Part shown: positions 63,939-64,000 of the stretch, in pieces
Position numbering within the stretch: the first letter of the stretch is position 1
How the letters are laid out: every line of letters starts with the position of its first letter
Origin: Streptomyces ferrugineus
Lineage (GTDB): Bacteria > Actinomycetota > Actinomycetes > Streptomycetales > Streptomycetaceae
Assembly (NCBI RefSeq): GCF_015160855.1
Contig: NZ_CP063373.1
Location: forward strand, 8,097,001 to 8,161,000
Direction: 5' to 3'
DNA: 64,000 nucleotides
Notes under the pieces: generated by a model
What the model was told of the DNA's origin: nothing
The model's database searches: none
What the model saw: only the letters and a program-made list of their open reading frames with translations
Made by a program: the position numbers and the translations under genes

Positions 63939-64000
63939 GCGGCCTCCACCCGGTCGCGGATGAGCGCCATCTGGATGGGCGAGTTGCGGTTGATGATCTC
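63923..64000 (-). CDS. C-terminal end of a probable polyketide aromatase/cyclase
   Basis: Only the last 25 codons are in the window; they read EIINRNSPIQMALIRDRVEA... and stop at 63923. A helix with EIxxNS...LxxIRxRVE is like the end of START-fold aromatase/cyclases (WhiE ORFVI, TcmN N-domain), and such a gene directly precedes the TcmI-type cyclase in whiE clusters. This is inferred from a short sequence and position. Confidence 0.5.
   Translation of the reverse strand, partial: EIINRNSPIQMALIRDRVEAACTTH

Overview
The window is chromosomal DNA of a Streptomyces (or very close relative). Coding regions are very GC-rich with strong third-position G/C, many genes start with GTG or TTG after AGGAGG-type sites, and stops and starts often overlap as GTGA or ATGA. 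The gene content fits too: the GlgE operon, isobutyryl-CoA mutase, a type II polyketide cluster edge, and common Streptomyces intergenic repeats. From memory, the order of the core genes resembles the SCO5413-SCO5451 region of S. coelicolor; this was not checked by search.

Layout. 1-2.9 kb: a two-gene heterodimeric ABC exporter whose 5' end is cut by the window edge, with complementary degenerate ATP sites and one TTA codon. 3-7.5 kb: a DUF1990-like protein and two tandem secreted M4 metalloproteases, one with a P-domain. 7.8-9.8 kb: NAD synthetase. 9.9-22.3 kb: alpha-glucan metabolism. Glycogen phosphorylase is divergent from a secreted subtilase, followed by the operon glgE-treS-mak-glgB, which can turn trehalose or maltose into branched alpha-glucan through maltose 1-phosphate. 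This GlgB carries a Lys/Ala-rich histone-H1-like N-terminal extension. 22.4-26.1 kb: a HelD-type helicase, a candidate small RNA with its own promoter and terminator, a MerR-thioredoxin pair and an Lrp regulator. 26.2-28 kb: an epimerase-like protein and an aldo/keto reductase. 28.2-32.2 kb: a DctA transporter divergent from a CitA/DcuS-type two-component system. 32.5-37.7 kb: a membrane protein, a sugar ABC importer (binding protein and two permeases, no ATPase), a PPOX-fold protein and an HTH protein. 37.7-43.8 kb: a carbon-overflow block, pfkA divergent from pta-ackA, then pyk. 43.9-46.6 kb: three genes for exported or membrane proteins (DUF6230, DUF6114, and an acidic low-complexity protein). 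47.3-49.1 kb: a thioredoxin/TPR protein and a TetR regulator.

49.2-56.2 kb is an accessory island. It holds a giant ricin-lectin/Ala-rich/C-terminal-toxin protein translationally coupled to a putative immunity gene, then a small toxin-antitoxin-like pair (DUF6247 plus a RelE-like protein) lying between the intact icmA gene and a decayed copy of its 3' end. 56.2-58.9 kb returns to core genes: icmA (isobutyryl-CoA mutase large subunit, downstream of a perfect 24-bp palindrome), a DUF3817 membrane protein and a MarR regulator. 59-64 kb is the edge of a spore-pigment-like (whiE-type) type II polyketide cluster: a monooxygenase-fold protein, P450, FAD hydroxylase, amidohydrolase, TcmI-type cyclase and the last codons of a probable aromatase/cyclase.

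The least explained parts are the toxin island with the icmA duplication, the small-RNA locus at 24.7 kb, the DUF6230/DUF6114 operon and the tailed GlgB. All functions are read from sequence motifs and family knowledge; no searches were run.
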